This document shows, in pieces, positions 17,320 to 26,336 of a stretch of DNA of 57,127 nt. The stretch lies in NCBI RefSeq assembly GCF_013318015.2, contig NZ_CP115845.1:1-57127 (forward strand). The letters run 5' to 3'. Source of the stretch: Agrobacterium tumefaciens (lineage in GTDB: Bacteria > Pseudomonadota > Alphaproteobacteria > Rhizobiales > Rhizobiaceae). The notes beneath the pieces are model-generated. The model did no database searches, was not told the origin of the DNA, and was given only the letters and a program-made list of their open reading frames with translations. A program made the translations under genes and the position numbers. Every line of letters starts with the position of its first letter. The first letter of the stretch is position 1.

Positions 17320-17529
17320 TCAGTCAGCTACAAGAAGAATTGCGTCGATTGCCCCTAAGGCATCTGCCTGATCACCGTTGACCGATTGCATCGGTCCGCA
17401 ATCCCGGCGTGGATCGTCAACAAACGCAGTGAGATTGGCTGGCCGTTTGCAAGGCGCGCTGACTTCCTTCACCGTTCCGCAGCCTGAAACGACGACGAGG
17501 ATAAAAATGGCGATGACAGATCTCATCAT
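17320..17529 (-). CDS. virB7: VirB7-like small lipoprotein
   Basis: 69 residues from ATG 17529, which overlaps the stop of the upstream gene (ATGA); ATG 17526 is equally possible. N-terminal signal MMRSVIAIFILVVVSGCG ends in a lipobox VSGC, so the mature protein is probably acylated at that cysteine and anchored in the outer membrane. Place in the operon (before virB6-8-9) and size match VirB7, which stabilises VirB9. It is longer than classical VirB7 (about 55 residues). Sequence similarity alone would not identify it. Confidence 0.75.
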   Translation of the reverse strand: MMRSVIAIFILVVVSGCGTVKEVSAPCKRPANLTAFVDDPRRDCGPMQSVNGDQADALGAIDAILLVAD

Positions 17530-18137
17530 TCGCCTTTCACTCGCGGGTCGGCCCACATCCCATATGAACCTTTCTTCCCAATCTCTTCCGCCTTGGAGAG
17601 GTCAGGACGCTCTGGACTTCCGTCGGATTTGCGTGAGAGACGGACGCCGCCGATCGAGACAAGCTGTTCTTCCAGCATCATCACCGCGTCCATTGCGCCC
17701 GGGTAATTGTAGTAGCCGTAACACGTGCCGTTCTGAACCGTAGCGTTCAGTTCAGTTATAAATGCCCGGCAAAAGAGTACCTTTGGCGACTGGAGGGCAA
17801 TTCCCAACTGCTCTTTAGCGTAGTCGGCGCAGCTACCGGAGAAATCCTCCGAACGGTTCACCATGTCGCCCTTGCAAGCTTCGAGACCGTACAGCCGCAT
17901 TGTCGTGTTGGCATCAACCCTGAAGTCTGTACCCGAAAGCGCTTTGTATCCGGAGGCCGACGCGTAACCCTTTCGGGCAGCAACTTCGCCTTTGCCATCA
18001 TAATACTCGATCACCAACGCCGTTTTGCCAGGGGCAGCCAGCGATTTCACATAGTCCTCATTCACAGCCGGCGCTGCCGTCGCTGCGTTCGAGACCGCTG
18101 CCATCGCAGCGCTGAGCAAGGCCATTTTCCACGTCAT
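17526..18137 (-). CDS. Secreted staphylococcal-nuclease-like protein, degenerate active site
   Basis: 203 residues with a signal peptide (MTWKMALLSAAMAAVSNAATA). The middle and end follow the thermonuclease fold: TTMRLYGLEACKGD, SCADYAKEQL, GTCYGYYNYPGAMDAVMMLEEQLVSIGG, AEEIGKKGSYGMW. The catalytic DGDT is replaced by DANT and the IDTPE element by LEACKGD, so nuclease activity is unlikely. It is the first gene of the leftward secretion operon, divergent from virB1. Two further proteins of the same kind close the rightward operon (24139-25367). Probably a periplasmic component of the transfer apparatus; the role is inferred. Confidence 0.7.
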   Translation of the reverse strand: MTWKMALLSAAMAAVSNAATAAPAVNEDYVKSLAAPGKTALVIEYYDGKGEVAARKGYASASGYKALSGTDFRVDANTTMRLYGLEACKGDMVNRSEDFSGSCADYAKEQLGIALQSPKVLFCRAFITELNATVQNGTCYGYYNYPGAMDAVMMLEEQLVSIGGVRLSRKSDGSPERPDLSKAEEIGKKGSYGMWADPRVKGE

Positions 18138-18286
18138 ATCAGAACCTACGTTAATGGTTGTTCATCAATCATCACTTTTAGGCTTTTAACATCCCAAAAA
18201 AGAATGTATCGAATAACCTAAAGAGTAACATTTAAAAGCCACCCTAGCCGTTTTGCGGCGCGATAACAACACTGAAGCGGGCCAAA
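18138..18286. promoter_or_regulatory. Divergent promoter region of the two secretion operons
   Basis: 149-bp A+T-rich region between the leftward and rightward operons. Contains a perfect 9-bp inverted repeat GGCTTTTAA (18181-18189) / TTAAAAGCC (18232-18240), a reasonable operator or looped regulatory site for joint control of both operons. Confidence 0.55.
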
Positions 18287-19210
18287 ATGCGGCGAAAAAT
18301 GCAGAAATTGCCCAGAATGCAGAATGCCTTTTTGGTAACTTTGTCATTCACCCTTGTGAGTGCTTCGGCGTGTTCAGAAGAGTTGTCTTTTGCGCCGCAG
18401 CTCGCTGAAATGCCTTCGAATGTTGTGCTTTCCGAGCGTTTCGACGGGCAATCAGGCATTGTTTCATTCGCAGAGCGCTGGGAAGCGGGGGCATCTCATT
18501 TTCCGGTTTCCCTTCAGGAGCTCGCTCCACTCGCCCCGTCACAATCGGTCCCTCCCTCAAAGGCCACGCCTGACGATGTAAAAAAAGTAACCTCTAGGAG
18601 CGGTGCGCTTTCCTACTTGCGCACGCCCACGCCGTCGGCCGGATCGGAAAAGCCTAAGGGCAGTTCAGTCCCTGAATGCGGTCCCTCCCCGTTCGAGCCA
18701 GCCGAGATTGAACGGCTCGTAAGAGCGTCGGCTCGTCGCCATGGCGTTGATGAGGATTTCGCGGCTGCGATCGCTTGGGCTGAAAGCAAATTCGACTTGG
18801 CCCGGAATTCAGGAGCCGGCGCACGTGGGCCCATGCAGCTGATGCCTGACACAGCCTCACGTTTTGACGTTCAAGACATATGCGACCCGGTTTCGAACAT
18901 CGAGGGTGGCATCAAATATCTTCGCCTCTTGCTTCAGGAATTCAAGAACCCGCTGTTGGCAGCCGCTGCCTACAACAGCGGTGAAGGCCGCATCTACGAA
19001 CATGGCGGTGTGCCACCTTTCCAGGAAACCGTGGCCTACGTGGCGAAGGTGGTGAACAGGCAACTCGGGCTTGCGATGCCTGCGCCCACGCAAAAAAAGC
19101 AATCCATCTCATCCCCCCAATCCCCCGTCGCAAACACGTCGGGCGAACCCACCGGCATCATTCCGCACGAGCGGCGTGGAAAATTTGTCGGCGGGGTAAT
19201 GCACTTTTGA
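18287..19210 (+). CDS. virB1: VirB1-type lytic transglycosylase
   Basis: 307-residue periplasmic muramidase that opens peptidoglycan for channel assembly. A signal peptide (QNAFLVTLSFTLVSASA) is followed by a proline-rich linker and an SLT domain from about 150: AIAWAESKFD with the catalytic Glu166, GARGPMQLMPDTASRF, NIEGGIKYLRLLLQEF and AAAYNSGEGRIYEHGGVPPFQET. C-terminal tail of about 55 polar residues. ATGs at 18299 and 18317 are alternative starts. First gene of the rightward operon; a second transglycosylase is encoded at 22299-23408. Confidence 0.92.
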   Translation: MRRKMQKLPRMQNAFLVTLSFTLVSASACSEELSFAPQLAEMPSNVVLSERFDGQSGIVSFAERWEAGASHFPVSLQELAPLAPSQSVPPSKATPDDVKKVTSRSGALSYLRTPTPSAGSEKPKGSSVPECGPSPFEPAEIERLVRASARRHGVDEDFAAAIAWAESKFDLARNSGAGARGPMQLMPDTASRFDVQDICDPVSNIEGGIKYLRLLLQEFKNPLLAAAAYNSGEGRIYEHGGVPPFQETVAYVAKVVNRQLGLAMPAPTQKKQSISSPQSPVANTSGEPTGIIPHERRGKFVGGVMHF

Positions 19211-19228
19211 TCAACGGAGAGACCAATC

Positions 19229-19570
19229 ATGCAATTCAGTTTCAAACGAATGATCCGCAGCAAGAAGCTTGCCAATATTTCCTTGGCAATCGCTCTCGTC
19301 GCAACGGCACAGATCGTGACAGCGGACCCGGTTTTCGCGCAGGGCGCAACCGCCTTCGCCCCGCTATCAAGCGCTCTGCAGATGATCGTCGACTTTATTC
19401 AAGGGCCATTTGGTCGCTTGCTAGCGATCATTGCAGTGACATCTCTCGGGATTTTGGCGTTCATCGGCAGACTTTCAGTGATGCTTGCCGGCGGTGTGAT
19501 CCTTGGCATCGGTATCGTGTTTGGCGCCCCGGATATCGTCGATCAGCTCATTTCTGGCGTTGGCAAGTAA
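19229..19570 (+). CDS. virB2: VirB2-type major pilin
   Basis: 113-residue prepilin. Long signal sequence (MQFSFKRMIRSKKLANISLAIALVATAQIVTADPVFAQ), processed after AQ, leaving about 75 residues with two hydrophobic helices (ALQMIVDFIQGPFGRLLAIIAVTSLGILAFI and LAGGVILGIGIVFGAPDIV), as in TraA/VirB2. Ends GVGK. GGAGAG precedes the ATG; 18 bp after virB1. Confidence 0.93.
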   Translation: MQFSFKRMIRSKKLANISLAIALVATAQIVTADPVFAQGATAFAPLSSALQMIVDFIQGPFGRLLAIIAVTSLGILAFIGRLSVMLAGGVILGIGIVFGAPDIVDQLISGVGK

Positions 19571-19574
19571 CGCC

Positions 19575-19874
19575 ATGGCAGAAATCACCGATGCAGAAGT
19601 ACGCATGACGCCGCTGGTGATTGGTTTGACGCGCTCCCCAACCATTTGGGGGGTGCCGTACATGGCAGTGGTCCTCGTCATTGGTGTAACCATCACCTCC
19701 TGGCTGGCCACCAACTCATTCTGGGCGTTCCTCATCGCACCGATCGCGTATGCGGTCCTTTTTTCGCTTTGCACCTGGGACGCTAAGATCCTCGAGGTCT
19801 TCCAAATCGCGTCCCGCAAAACTCCCCGCACGCGCAACAAAACCTTTTGGGGCGTCAACTCATACGGGCCATGA
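19575..19874 (+). CDS. virB3: VirB3-type inner-membrane protein
   Basis: 99 residues starting MAEITDAEVRMTPLVIGLTRSPTIWGVPY, the typical VirB3 N-terminus, followed by hydrophobic spans (MAVVLVIGVTITSWLA; FWAFLIAPIAYAVLF). Works with VirB4 in pilus and channel assembly. It begins 5 bp after virB2 and its stop overlaps the virB4 ATG (ATGA). Confidence 0.93.
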   Translation: MAEITDAEVRMTPLVIGLTRSPTIWGVPYMAVVLVIGVTITSWLATNSFWAFLIAPIAYAVLFSLCTWDAKILEVFQIASRKTPRTRNKTFWGVNSYGP

Positions 19875-22309
19875 ACATGCTGCACAAAGCTATCAGAGAA
19901 GAACTAGGATTCGGCAAGGTCGCTCATAACGAGCGGCCTATGTCGTCTCATATCCCATACACTCGTCATGTATCCGAAAAAGTCATCCGCCTTCAGAATG
20001 GCGCGCTTGCGAGTGTGATCAAGCTCGACGGTCTCTTTTTTCAGACAGAAGACCAGACCCGTCTGAACGCCCGTTCTGAGGCGCGAAACACCATGATACG
20101 CGGCCTTGGTTCGAGCCGCTATTCGCTCTGGTCCACCGTCATCAGACGTCAAATAGAACCCAAGATCGGCGGCAGCTTCGATAACGCGTTTTGCGAAAAG
20201 CTCAACGCACGTTACATGGAGCGCCTGGCGCGAGAGCGAATGTTTCACAACGTCCAATACCTTACGGTAATTCGAGCCGATCTGAGGGGCGCACTTGGCA
20301 TTTCCGACAAAGTCCGAAAGCTGATTTCCAAAGCGGGAGGCTCTGAAGTCAGCGCCCGAGAGCAGCGAGAAGAGATCGCTGAATTCGAAGAAATGGTCGC
20401 AAACCTTACGGCGGATCTAAAACCTTATGGCGCTAGGTCTCTTGGCATCACCTATCGTGACAACCAACCATTCTCCGAGCCCTGCGAATTTTTCCAGACG
20501 ATCCTATCATGCGGCGTGCCGAAGCCGATGCAACTGCCACGAATGGCAATTCGCGAATACGTCGGCGTATCTCGACTTAACTTCGGCAAGCGAACCATGC
20601 ATGTGCAGGCCGCGACAGACGAAGATAGCCGTTTCGGCGCTATGATTTCGCTAAAAGAATATCCTCCCTTCACGGCTCCCGGAATGCTCGACGAGCTCCT
20701 TCAGATGCCGCACGAGTTTATTCTCTCGCAGTCCTTCACCGTCTCAGACAAGCCGATCGCACAAGAGCGCATTTCGAGGCTTAAGCGTCAGATTTCTGCA
20801 TCAGATGAACGTGGCAGCACCGTCGAGCAGGATATCGATTTCGCACTGAACAGCCTCATGAGCCAAGAGGCTGTCTTCGGGGTCCACCACCTGTCACTGC
20901 TGTGTATATCTCGCGACTTGGAAAAGCTTGGTCGTGTCATCTCGGATCTAGGCACGTGCCTCACAAATATGAACATGACATGGCTGCGAGAGGATCTGAA
21001 CCTTGAGGCGGCGTTTTGGGCCCAGCTTCCGGGCAACCACAGCTATATTGCCCGCACCGCAATGCTATCGAGCGCAAATTATGCGGGCCTCTCTTCAATG
21101 CATAATTTTGCTGCCGGCAGCGCAGATGATTTGCACTGGAAGGTGCCAATTACCCTTTTAGAGACGACATCCAAGACACCGTACATTTTCAATTTCCATG
21201 GAAATGGTGCTGCTCGCGATCTCGGCCACTTCCTCGTTACCGGTCCGAGTGGGTCGGGGAAGACCGTTTCCCTGGCCTTCCTGCTTGCCCAAGCCCTTCG
21301 GGTCAATCCGGCTCCAAAAGCTGTGTTTTTCGACAAGGACCGTGGCGCGGAAATCTTTGTCCGTGCGATGGGCGGAACTTACGAAATATTGGAAGCCGGA
21401 AAACCGACGGGCTTTAATCCTTTGCAACTGGAGGATACCGGCCAAAACCGAGAATTCCTCTCCCGTTTGCTCAAGGTCATGCTCACGAAGGAAAATGCGC
21501 CCTTCACCCAGGAGGACGAGGACCGGCTTGAACGCGCTTTAGGACGCCTCATGAAGGAACCTCCTGAAGAAAGGAACCTCTTCCATCTATCGCGTCTATT
21601 GATGGGGCAAGCGCGCGCAGACGCCAATGATTTGGCGGCCCGCTTACGCCCTTGGTACGATGGCGACAAGGACTGGTTGTTCAATGCGGAACGAGACGGC
21701 CTCTCTTTCGGGGATACGCGTGTGTTCGGATTTGACATGACCAGTATTCTCGTCAATGACGAACTCCGTATCCCGACGCTAATGTACATCTACCATCGCC
21801 TGGACGAATTGCTAACCGGCGATCCGGTCATGTATTTCATGGATGAAGGTTGGCATCTTCTTCAGGACGAGACCTTCAGCGCCTTCATCGTCAACAAGCT
21901 GAAAACTATCCGCAAGCTCAACGGCATCGTCGGTTTCGGTACCCAATCGGCCGCCGATATCGTCAAGGCATCCGCGGCTCACGCGCTAATCGAACAAACC
22001 GCCACACATATTCACTTTCCGAACCCCCACGCCGACGAAGACAGCTACATCAAGCGCTTGAACCTGACGGTTAAAGAGTTCGATTTCATCAAGAATACAC
22101 CGGCAGAAAAACGCGCCTTCCTGATTAAACACGGCAATGACTCCGTGATTGCGCGCCTCGATCTCGGCGGAATGCCCGACATGATTAAGGTCCTGTCCGG
22201 CACCAAAACAAACGTCGATGAATGCACCCGATTGCGCCAAGAGCTGGGCGACGATCCGGCCGTTTGGCTGCCAGTATTTTGCGGATGGGAGGTCGATAAT
22301 GCGCGCTAG
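19871..22309 (+). CDS. virB4: VirB4-type secretion ATPase
   Basis: 812-residue ATPase powering pilus biogenesis and transfer. The N-terminal CagE/VirB4 domain ([20 protein letters not shown] ...) precedes Walker A GPSGSGKT at 458-465 and Walker [14 protein letters not shown] about 190 residues later, with the Q-containing motif [16 protein letters not shown] 19871 was chosen because it overlaps the virB3 stop; the frame opens 24 bases earlier. The next gene starts inside its last 11 bases. Confidence 0.96.
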   Translation: MNMLHKAIREELGFGKVAHNERPMSSHIPYTRHVSEKVIRLQNGALASVIKLDGLFFQTEDQTRLNARSEARNTMIRGLGSSRYSLWSTVIRRQIEPKIGGSFDNAFCEKLNARYMERLARERMFHNVQYLTVIRADLRGALGISDKVRKLISKAGGSEVSAREQREEIAEFEEMVANLTADLKPYGARSLGITYRDNQPFSEPCEFFQTILSCGVPKPMQLPRMAIREYVGVSRLNFGKRTMHVQAATDEDSRFGAMISLKEYPPFTAPGMLDELLQMPHEFILSQSFTVSDKPIAQERISRLKRQISASDERGSTVEQDIDFALNSLMSQEAVFGVHHLSLLCISRDLEKLGRVISDLGTCLTNMNMTWLREDLNLEAAFWAQLPGNHSYIARTAMLSSANYAGLSSMHNFAAGSADDLHWKVPITLLETTSKTPYIFNFHGNGAARDLGHFLVTGPSGSGKTVSLAFLLAQALRVNPAPKAVFFDKDRGAEIFVRAMGGTYEILEAGKPTGFNPLQLEDTGQNREFLSRLLKVMLTKENAPFTQEDEDRLERALGRLMKEPPEERNLFHLSRLLMGQARADANDLAARLRPWYDGDKDWLFNAERDGLSFGDTRVFGFDMTSILVNDELRIPTLMYIYHRLDELLTGDPVMYFMDEGWHLLQDETFSAFIVNKLKTIRKLNGIVGFGTQSAADIVKASAAHALIEQTATHIHFPNPHADEDSYIKRLNLTVKEFDFIKNTPAEKRAFLIKHGNDSVIARLDLGGMPDMIKVLSGTKTNVDECTRLRQELGDDPAVWLPVFCGWEVDNAR

Positions 22310-23408
22310 TCTCGCAAACAGATCGGCTCGTAGGCTCCCCGCCCTTGCCCGCCTTGGGTCGGTAGGAATCTTGTTTGCCGCATCGACCGCGCTTGCTCAG
22401 GTGCCTACCACCGACGCAGCGATCGAGCGGGAGCGCTCCAAGAGGAACGAGACGACGGACAAGATCGAGGAAACGGACAAGAGCCGTTTTGCGATGAACA
22501 AAAGCGTCACTTGTTCCATGTACCGCCCTGCCAAAGGCGGCGATCCGAACGCAGCGGCAAATGCAAACCCTGAAATTGCAGGCCTCGTAAAGCGCGTTGC
22601 CAAGCAGGAGGGCGTTGATGAAAACCTCTTCATGGCGCTGGTCTATCAGGAGAGCCGTTTCAACCCATGTGCCCGTTCTCAGGTCGGCGCCATGGGGCTG
22701 TCCCAACTCATGCCAGGGACTGCCAAAGATCTTGGCGTAAACCCACACGACATTGAAGATAACCTCCGCGGCGGCGCTCGCTATCTGCGAAAGCAGCTGC
22801 AGACCTACAATGGTGACGTCAATAAAGCCCTTGCGGCTTATAATGCAGGCCCTGGCAATGTGAACAAGTACGGCGGCATTCCGCCGTTCAAGGAGACGCA
22901 GGGCTATGTTCATAACATAACCCAAAAATGGTTGCCCTCGCTCGGCGGCAACAAAATTCCGCTCAACTACGGCGGAAGCGGTGAGAGCTTCACCGGCATG
23001 CGCTCCGCCACGATCAATTCTATGGCAGTGTCAAAGGGCGTGTCGGATAGCTCGGCAAATGTTTCTTCCTGGTTCCAACAGCTGGGGCAAATGGAAACTG
23101 GCACCATTCAGGACAGCTGGGACCTGAATTCAGGTGCGCGCAATGCGAACCTCGAAATGATCAATAAGGCGATCGAACTCGGCAACAGCCTGTCTGAGCT
23201 TTTAAACAGCCGCAACGCCGTTTCGCTCGGGGCGGCCTCCGGATCATCGCAATCTTCCGCCGCCAAGACGAAGGAAGACGACAAGCCGGCAGAACAAACC
23301 GGAGTGTGCGATCCCCGCGAAAATTTGCAGTGGAGCGACGAGGAAAAGGCCTGCGTCGCCAAGCGAGAAGACCCCAATCAGATCAACCTCAATCTCAACC
23401 CCGAATAA
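22299..23408 (+). CDS. Second lytic transglycosylase of the secretion operon
   Basis: 369 residues from ATG 22299 (GGGAGG upstream; overlaps virB4 by 11 bases). Signal peptide ending ASTALAQ, then an SLT domain: VYQESRFN with catalytic Glu118, [29 protein letters not shown] and [25 protein letters not shown]. The C-terminal 170 residues are polar and include [26 protein letters not shown], not part of the enzyme. Two transglycosylases in one system is unusual; this one resembles P-19/VirB1 proteins at least as well as the first. Confidence 0.9.
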   Translation: MRASLANRSARRLPALARLGSVGILFAASTALAQVPTTDAAIERERSKRNETTDKIEETDKSRFAMNKSVTCSMYRPAKGGDPNAAANANPEIAGLVKRVAKQEGVDENLFMALVYQESRFNPCARSQVGAMGLSQLMPGTAKDLGVNPHDIEDNLRGGARYLRKQLQTYNGDVNKALAAYNAGPGNVNKYGGIPPFKETQGYVHNITQKWLPSLGGNKIPLNYGGSGESFTGMRSATINSMAVSKGVSDSSANVSSWFQQLGQMETGTIQDSWDLNSGARNANLEMINKAIELGNSLSELLNSRNAVSLGAASGSSQSSAAKTKEDDKPAEQTGVCDPRENLQWSDEEKACVAKREDPNQINLNLNPE

Positions 23409-23420
23409 AGGAATTGGACG

Positions 23421-24131
23421 ATGCAGTTTCGTCAAACAATGCCCATTGCCCTGATGGCCAGCCTTTCCGCCGGCGTCGCATTCGCCCAAGGGGTTCCCGT
23501 TATAGATCAAAAAAACTATCAGATTGCCCAGGAAACGTCGCAGACCACCGACAAGATTCTCGACACCAACAAGGAAATCCTGAAGACCGCCGATGAAACT
23601 CTCAAGGCTGTGACTGGCAACCGCGGAAGCGAAGCTGGGCAAATGCAGAGCCTTGCGATCGGCAATGGCTTCAGCGTTTCGTCCGTGCCGTCGATCGACA
23701 GCATCATGTCAGGTGGTGTTCCGAGTTTCGGCGGGCTGAGTGGCGACATATCAAAAATCGCGTCCACGCTCATCAACGGCCTGAAGCTTGTGAAAAGCCT
23801 CAGTGGCAAAACCAACAGCGAATTCTCTGGCGACAAATCCTACGAGCAAATGGTCAATACGGTAATGGCTGTTTCTGCGCTGGTGAATGGTTCGCAGCAG
23901 GCGGTCACCCAGAGGCGCTCCGCCTTTGAGCAAGCGGGCCAGCAGATCGGCCAAGCCCAAGACATCAAGGGATCAATCGACCAGAACACTCAGCTTCAGG
24001 TGCAGTCGGGCCTGACGATGAATGAGCTCGTGGGTGTCATGAACGGCGCCGTCCAGTCGCTTCAGGTGCAGACACAGAAGCAGGTCACGGACATGTCGAA
24101 CACAAACAAAATACTCCAGATCCAGAAGTGA
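23421..24131 (+). CDS. virB5: VirB5-type minor pilus protein
   Basis: 236 residues with a cleavable signal (MQFRQTMPIALMASLSAGVAFAQ). The mature part is rich in long amphipathic helices (QIAQETSQTTDKILDTNKEILK; FEQAGQQIGQAQDIKGSIDQNTQLQ) with a Ser/Gly-rich insert, as in TraC/VirB5 pilus-tip adhesins. GGAATTGGACG lies before the ATG, 12 bp after the transglycosylase gene. Family assignment rests on operon position, secretion signal and helical character. Confidence 0.85.
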   Translation: MQFRQTMPIALMASLSAGVAFAQGVPVIDQKNYQIAQETSQTTDKILDTNKEILKTADETLKAVTGNRGSEAGQMQSLAIGNGFSVSSVPSIDSIMSGGVPSFGGLSGDISKIASTLINGLKLVKSLSGKTNSEFSGDKSYEQMVNTVMAVSALVNGSQQAVTQRRSAFEQAGQQIGQAQDIKGSIDQNTQLQVQSGLTMNELVGVMNGAVQSLQVQTQKQVTDMSNTNKILQIQK

Positions 24132-24138
24132 GCCCTGT

Positions 24139-24681
24139 ATGAAACTCCCTTTCGCAATCGCGGCACTTTCAATTATCATGGCGGCCGAAGCGCATTCCGC
24201 CCCACCCGGTTACTTCGACCTCAAACCTGGCGTCACTCTCGAAACCGGCGAAACCTGGAGCGACGGGTCGACGAGGTATCGCCTCTACGGCGTTCAATCT
24301 TGCATTCGCGGAACCTCGTACACTGATCGGCAGGGGCAGAAGCGCGATTGCGGCGAGGCCTCGCTTAGCATGTTTGCTGCCTATATAAAGGACACGCAGC
24401 CGGTATGCGCTCCGACCGCAAAAACGTCCGACCTCACCTACGTAGTTTGTTATGCCACGGTGGCGGGCGATAGGCTGGATCTCGGAACAATAATGGTCAG
24501 CCAAGGGTTCGCCTTCGCTGCTCTCGATGCGAGTGGCCTTCCGGTCTTTCCCGCTTATTCCGTAGCCGAACAGGACGCGCGAGCGCGCAATGCCGGCCTC
24601 TGGCAGTTCAGCGATGTCACCCACCCTTCCATCTGGCTGTCCTCCCGTGTCAACGCTCAAGCAAAGGAGGCGACCCGATGA
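24139..24681 (+). CDS. Secreted staphylococcal-nuclease-like protein, degenerate active site
   Basis: 180 residues; signal peptide MKLPFAIAALSIIMAAEAHS. Follows the thermonuclease outline: SDGSTRYRLYGVQSCIRG, YVVCYATVAGDRLDLGTIMVSQGFAFA, AYSVAEQDARARNAGLW. Where an active enzyme has DGDT and DTPE this protein has DGST and VQSC, so the metal ligands and general base are missing. Eight bases after virB5; its stop overlaps the next gene (ATGA). Probably a structural or DNA-binding periplasmic part of the transfer system. Confidence 0.7.
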   Translation: MKLPFAIAALSIIMAAEAHSAPPGYFDLKPGVTLETGETWSDGSTRYRLYGVQSCIRGTSYTDRQGQKRDCGEASLSMFAAYIKDTQPVCAPTAKTSDLTYVVCYATVAGDRLDLGTIMVSQGFAFAALDASGLPVFPAYSVAEQDARARNAGLWQFSDVTHPSIWLSSRVNAQAKEATR

Positions 24682-25367
24682 AACGGTTCTCCATAGCCAG
24701 CCTTATTACCTTCATAACAATCACCAGCTCCGCCGCGATCGCAGCCGACCTGGTCAAAAACACGCCGTTGCCCGCAGCAGACCGGAACAGCGCTATCTCG
24801 CGCATCAGTGGGCATGTCTCAGTAATGGACGGCCGCACTCTGTGGTACCCACAATACGCACAGAAAGTGCGCCTTGCGGATGTTGATGCATGCGAACTTC
24901 CACAATGGGCGCTCAATCCGGACTGGCAGAACCGCGACAAAATCAAAGCTCCGCCACCTGTACCATGTGGGCCATTGGCAAAGGCTTGGCTCAAGCGTTC
25001 GATCGGCGGCAAGAGCGTCACTTGCGAAATCGTGACTATGGGTTCTGACGGCACACCGGAAGCATATTGCGTCTCCGGACGAGGCGGCGATCTAGCCCTC
25101 GAAATGCTTCGCGTCGGCTGGGCAAGGGTCTCAGATCCTTTTCCGCGCAACAGCCAGTATCTTCAGTATCAGACCAGCGCTATGGCGGCGCGCTATGGCA
25201 TGTGGGCCACATACGTCCTCGACATGAATGAGTGGCGCCGGCGGGCCGTGGATAGAACGCTCGAGCGTCAACCGATCGCTGACTTCAATCTCTTGGCAAC
25301 GCGGCAAAGCGAAATCTCCCCGCCATTCGCAGATGCGCACAACAAGCCACATCGCACCGACCGTTGA
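24678..25367 (+). CDS. Secreted staphylococcal-nuclease-like protein, altered active site
   Basis: 229 residues; signal peptide MKRFSIASLITFITITSSAAIAA. Thermonuclease-like core: VSVMDGRTLWYPQYAQKVRLADVDACELPQW, PCGPLAKAWLKRSI, VTCEIVTMG, CVSGRGGDLALEMLRVGWARV, AARYGMW. DGDT is changed to DGRT and DTPE to DACE; one acidic residue of each motif survives, so weak activity cannot be excluded. C-terminal extension of about 45 residues. Coupled by a 4-base overlap to the preceding paralogue. Confidence 0.7.
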   Translation: MKRFSIASLITFITITSSAAIAADLVKNTPLPAADRNSAISRISGHVSVMDGRTLWYPQYAQKVRLADVDACELPQWALNPDWQNRDKIKAPPPVPCGPLAKAWLKRSIGGKSVTCEIVTMGSDGTPEAYCVSGRGGDLALEMLRVGWARVSDPFPRNSQYLQYQTSAMAARYGMWATYVLDMNEWRRRAVDRTLERQPIADFNLLATRQSEISPPFADAHNKPHRTDR

Positions 25368-25376
25368 AAGGGAAAT

Positions 25377-25841
25377 ATGATGAAACTCTCTCTCGGATAT
25401 GTCTTGGCAATTTCGTCTCTAGCGCTGTCATCGCCGCCGGTCGCGGCGCAAGACGCACCTTGGGGCTGCGAGATCCTGCTGTGCGCAGCGTCTTCCAACC
25501 CTTCATGGAAGGGCGTTCCTTATTGTATTCCGCCGATGACGAAACTCATCGCCGCAATGAAGTTACCCGGTTTCACATGGCCAATCTGCCCACAAGCCGG
25601 AACCGGAAAGCCCGGCTATGAGCCCTACGAGGATTGCCCAGTCGGGTATCTGCCGTACAAGGATTTGGATCGCAACGGTGAGCTCTGCAAAAAACCCGAC
25701 AAGTGCCAAGGATACGGGGATAATCGCCTTTGCGACACCGGCGAGATTATCGCCCGGCCGGTGAAGAAAGACCCTTATTTCTTTGACATACCAAATTCCG
25801 AAAATCAGTCGCAACGTCACTGGTTCAATCTGACCTACTGA
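25377..25841 (+). CDS. Secreted cysteine-rich conjugation-associated protein
   Basis: 154 residues (ATG 25377 or 25380). Signal peptide MMKLSLGYVLAISSLALSSPPVAAQ, then CEILLCAASSNP followed by GVPYCIPPMTKLIAAM, a cysteine pattern I know from small periplasmic proteins of conjugation operons, often unnamed. At least eight cysteines in the mature part suggest disulphide bonds. Last gene of the rightward secretion operon, followed by a strong terminator. Function unknown. Confidence 0.72.
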   Translation: MMKLSLGYVLAISSLALSSPPVAAQDAPWGCEILLCAASSNPSWKGVPYCIPPMTKLIAAMKLPGFTWPICPQAGTGKPGYEPYEDCPVGYLPYKDLDRNGELCKKPDKCQGYGDNRLCDTGEIIARPVKKDPYFFDIPNSENQSQRHWFNLTY

Positions 25842-25851
25842 CATTCGAAAG

Positions 25852-25881
25852 GGCGCTAGGTTTTAGCGCCCTTCTTTTTTT
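25852..25881 (+). terminator. Rho-independent terminator of the rightward secretion operon
   Basis: GGGCGCTA (25851-25858), short loop, TAGCGCCC (25864-25871), then a T-rich tract. The stop codon of the convergent membrane-protein gene lies inside the stem. Confidence 0.85.
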
Positions 25882-26281
25882 CGAGCAGCTCATGCGCTGT
25901 CTCGTAAACCTGAGCGATTCTCCCCAATGTCATGCAGGCGAGCCAGAAGCCAAATGCGCCAATCAGAAAGGCGAGGAACTGGTAGATTTGAGCAATCGCC
26001 GGCGAGCTCCAAAACAGAGCAATCTTCGACAACGTAAGCAACAGGAATACAATGCAGAGTGTCATCGTACCGAGTATGGACGCCGCCACAACGAACTGTT
26101 GGCGAAACTCGCTGATCGACCTTCCGTTGAGCAGCTTTCTAGCTTGCGCGCGTCGTGCCGGCAAATCATCCGAGCCAGCCTTGCCACGCGGAAGTGCATC
26201 CAGCGTTTTCTTTCCATAGTACACCAATGGCGCTGACAGCGCAGATCCTACGATACCCAGAATAAAGTCCGATACTGTCAT
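25856..26281 (-). CDS. Small membrane protein
   Basis: 141 residues from ATG 26281, preceded by GTAGGAGAAATA; the frame is open further upstream but without a ribosome-binding site. N-terminal hydrophobic span (TVSDFILGIVGSALSAPLVYYG), basic central part (PARRAQARKLLNGRS), then two spans (VVAASILGTMTLCIVFLLLTL and IYQFLAFLIGAFGFWLACMTLG) and a lysine-rich tail. Convergent with the secretion operon. No family recognised; entry exclusion or mating control would be a guess from position only. Confidence 0.72.
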   Translation of the reverse strand: MTVSDFILGIVGSALSAPLVYYGKKTLDALPRGKAGSDDLPARRAQARKLLNGRSISEFRQQFVVAASILGTMTLCIVFLLLTLSKIALFWSSPAIAQIYQFLAFLIGAFGFWLACMTLGRIAQVYETAHELLEKKKGAKT

Positions 26282-26307
26282 TATTTCTCCTACATCATGA
26301 CAAAAAC

Positions 26308-26331
26308 GGAGCCCGCGTAACTGCGGGCTCC
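26308..26331 (-). terminator. Terminator of the small leftward gene at 26337
   Basis: On the minus strand GGAGCCCGC / GCGGGCTCC (9-bp stem) followed by TTTTTG. Confidence 0.8.
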
Positions 26332-26336
26332 TTACT

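Noticed and set aside
22185..22925. 246-codon minus-strand frame
   Set aside because: Antisense to virB4 and the second transglycosylase; no ribosome-binding site and unnatural composition.
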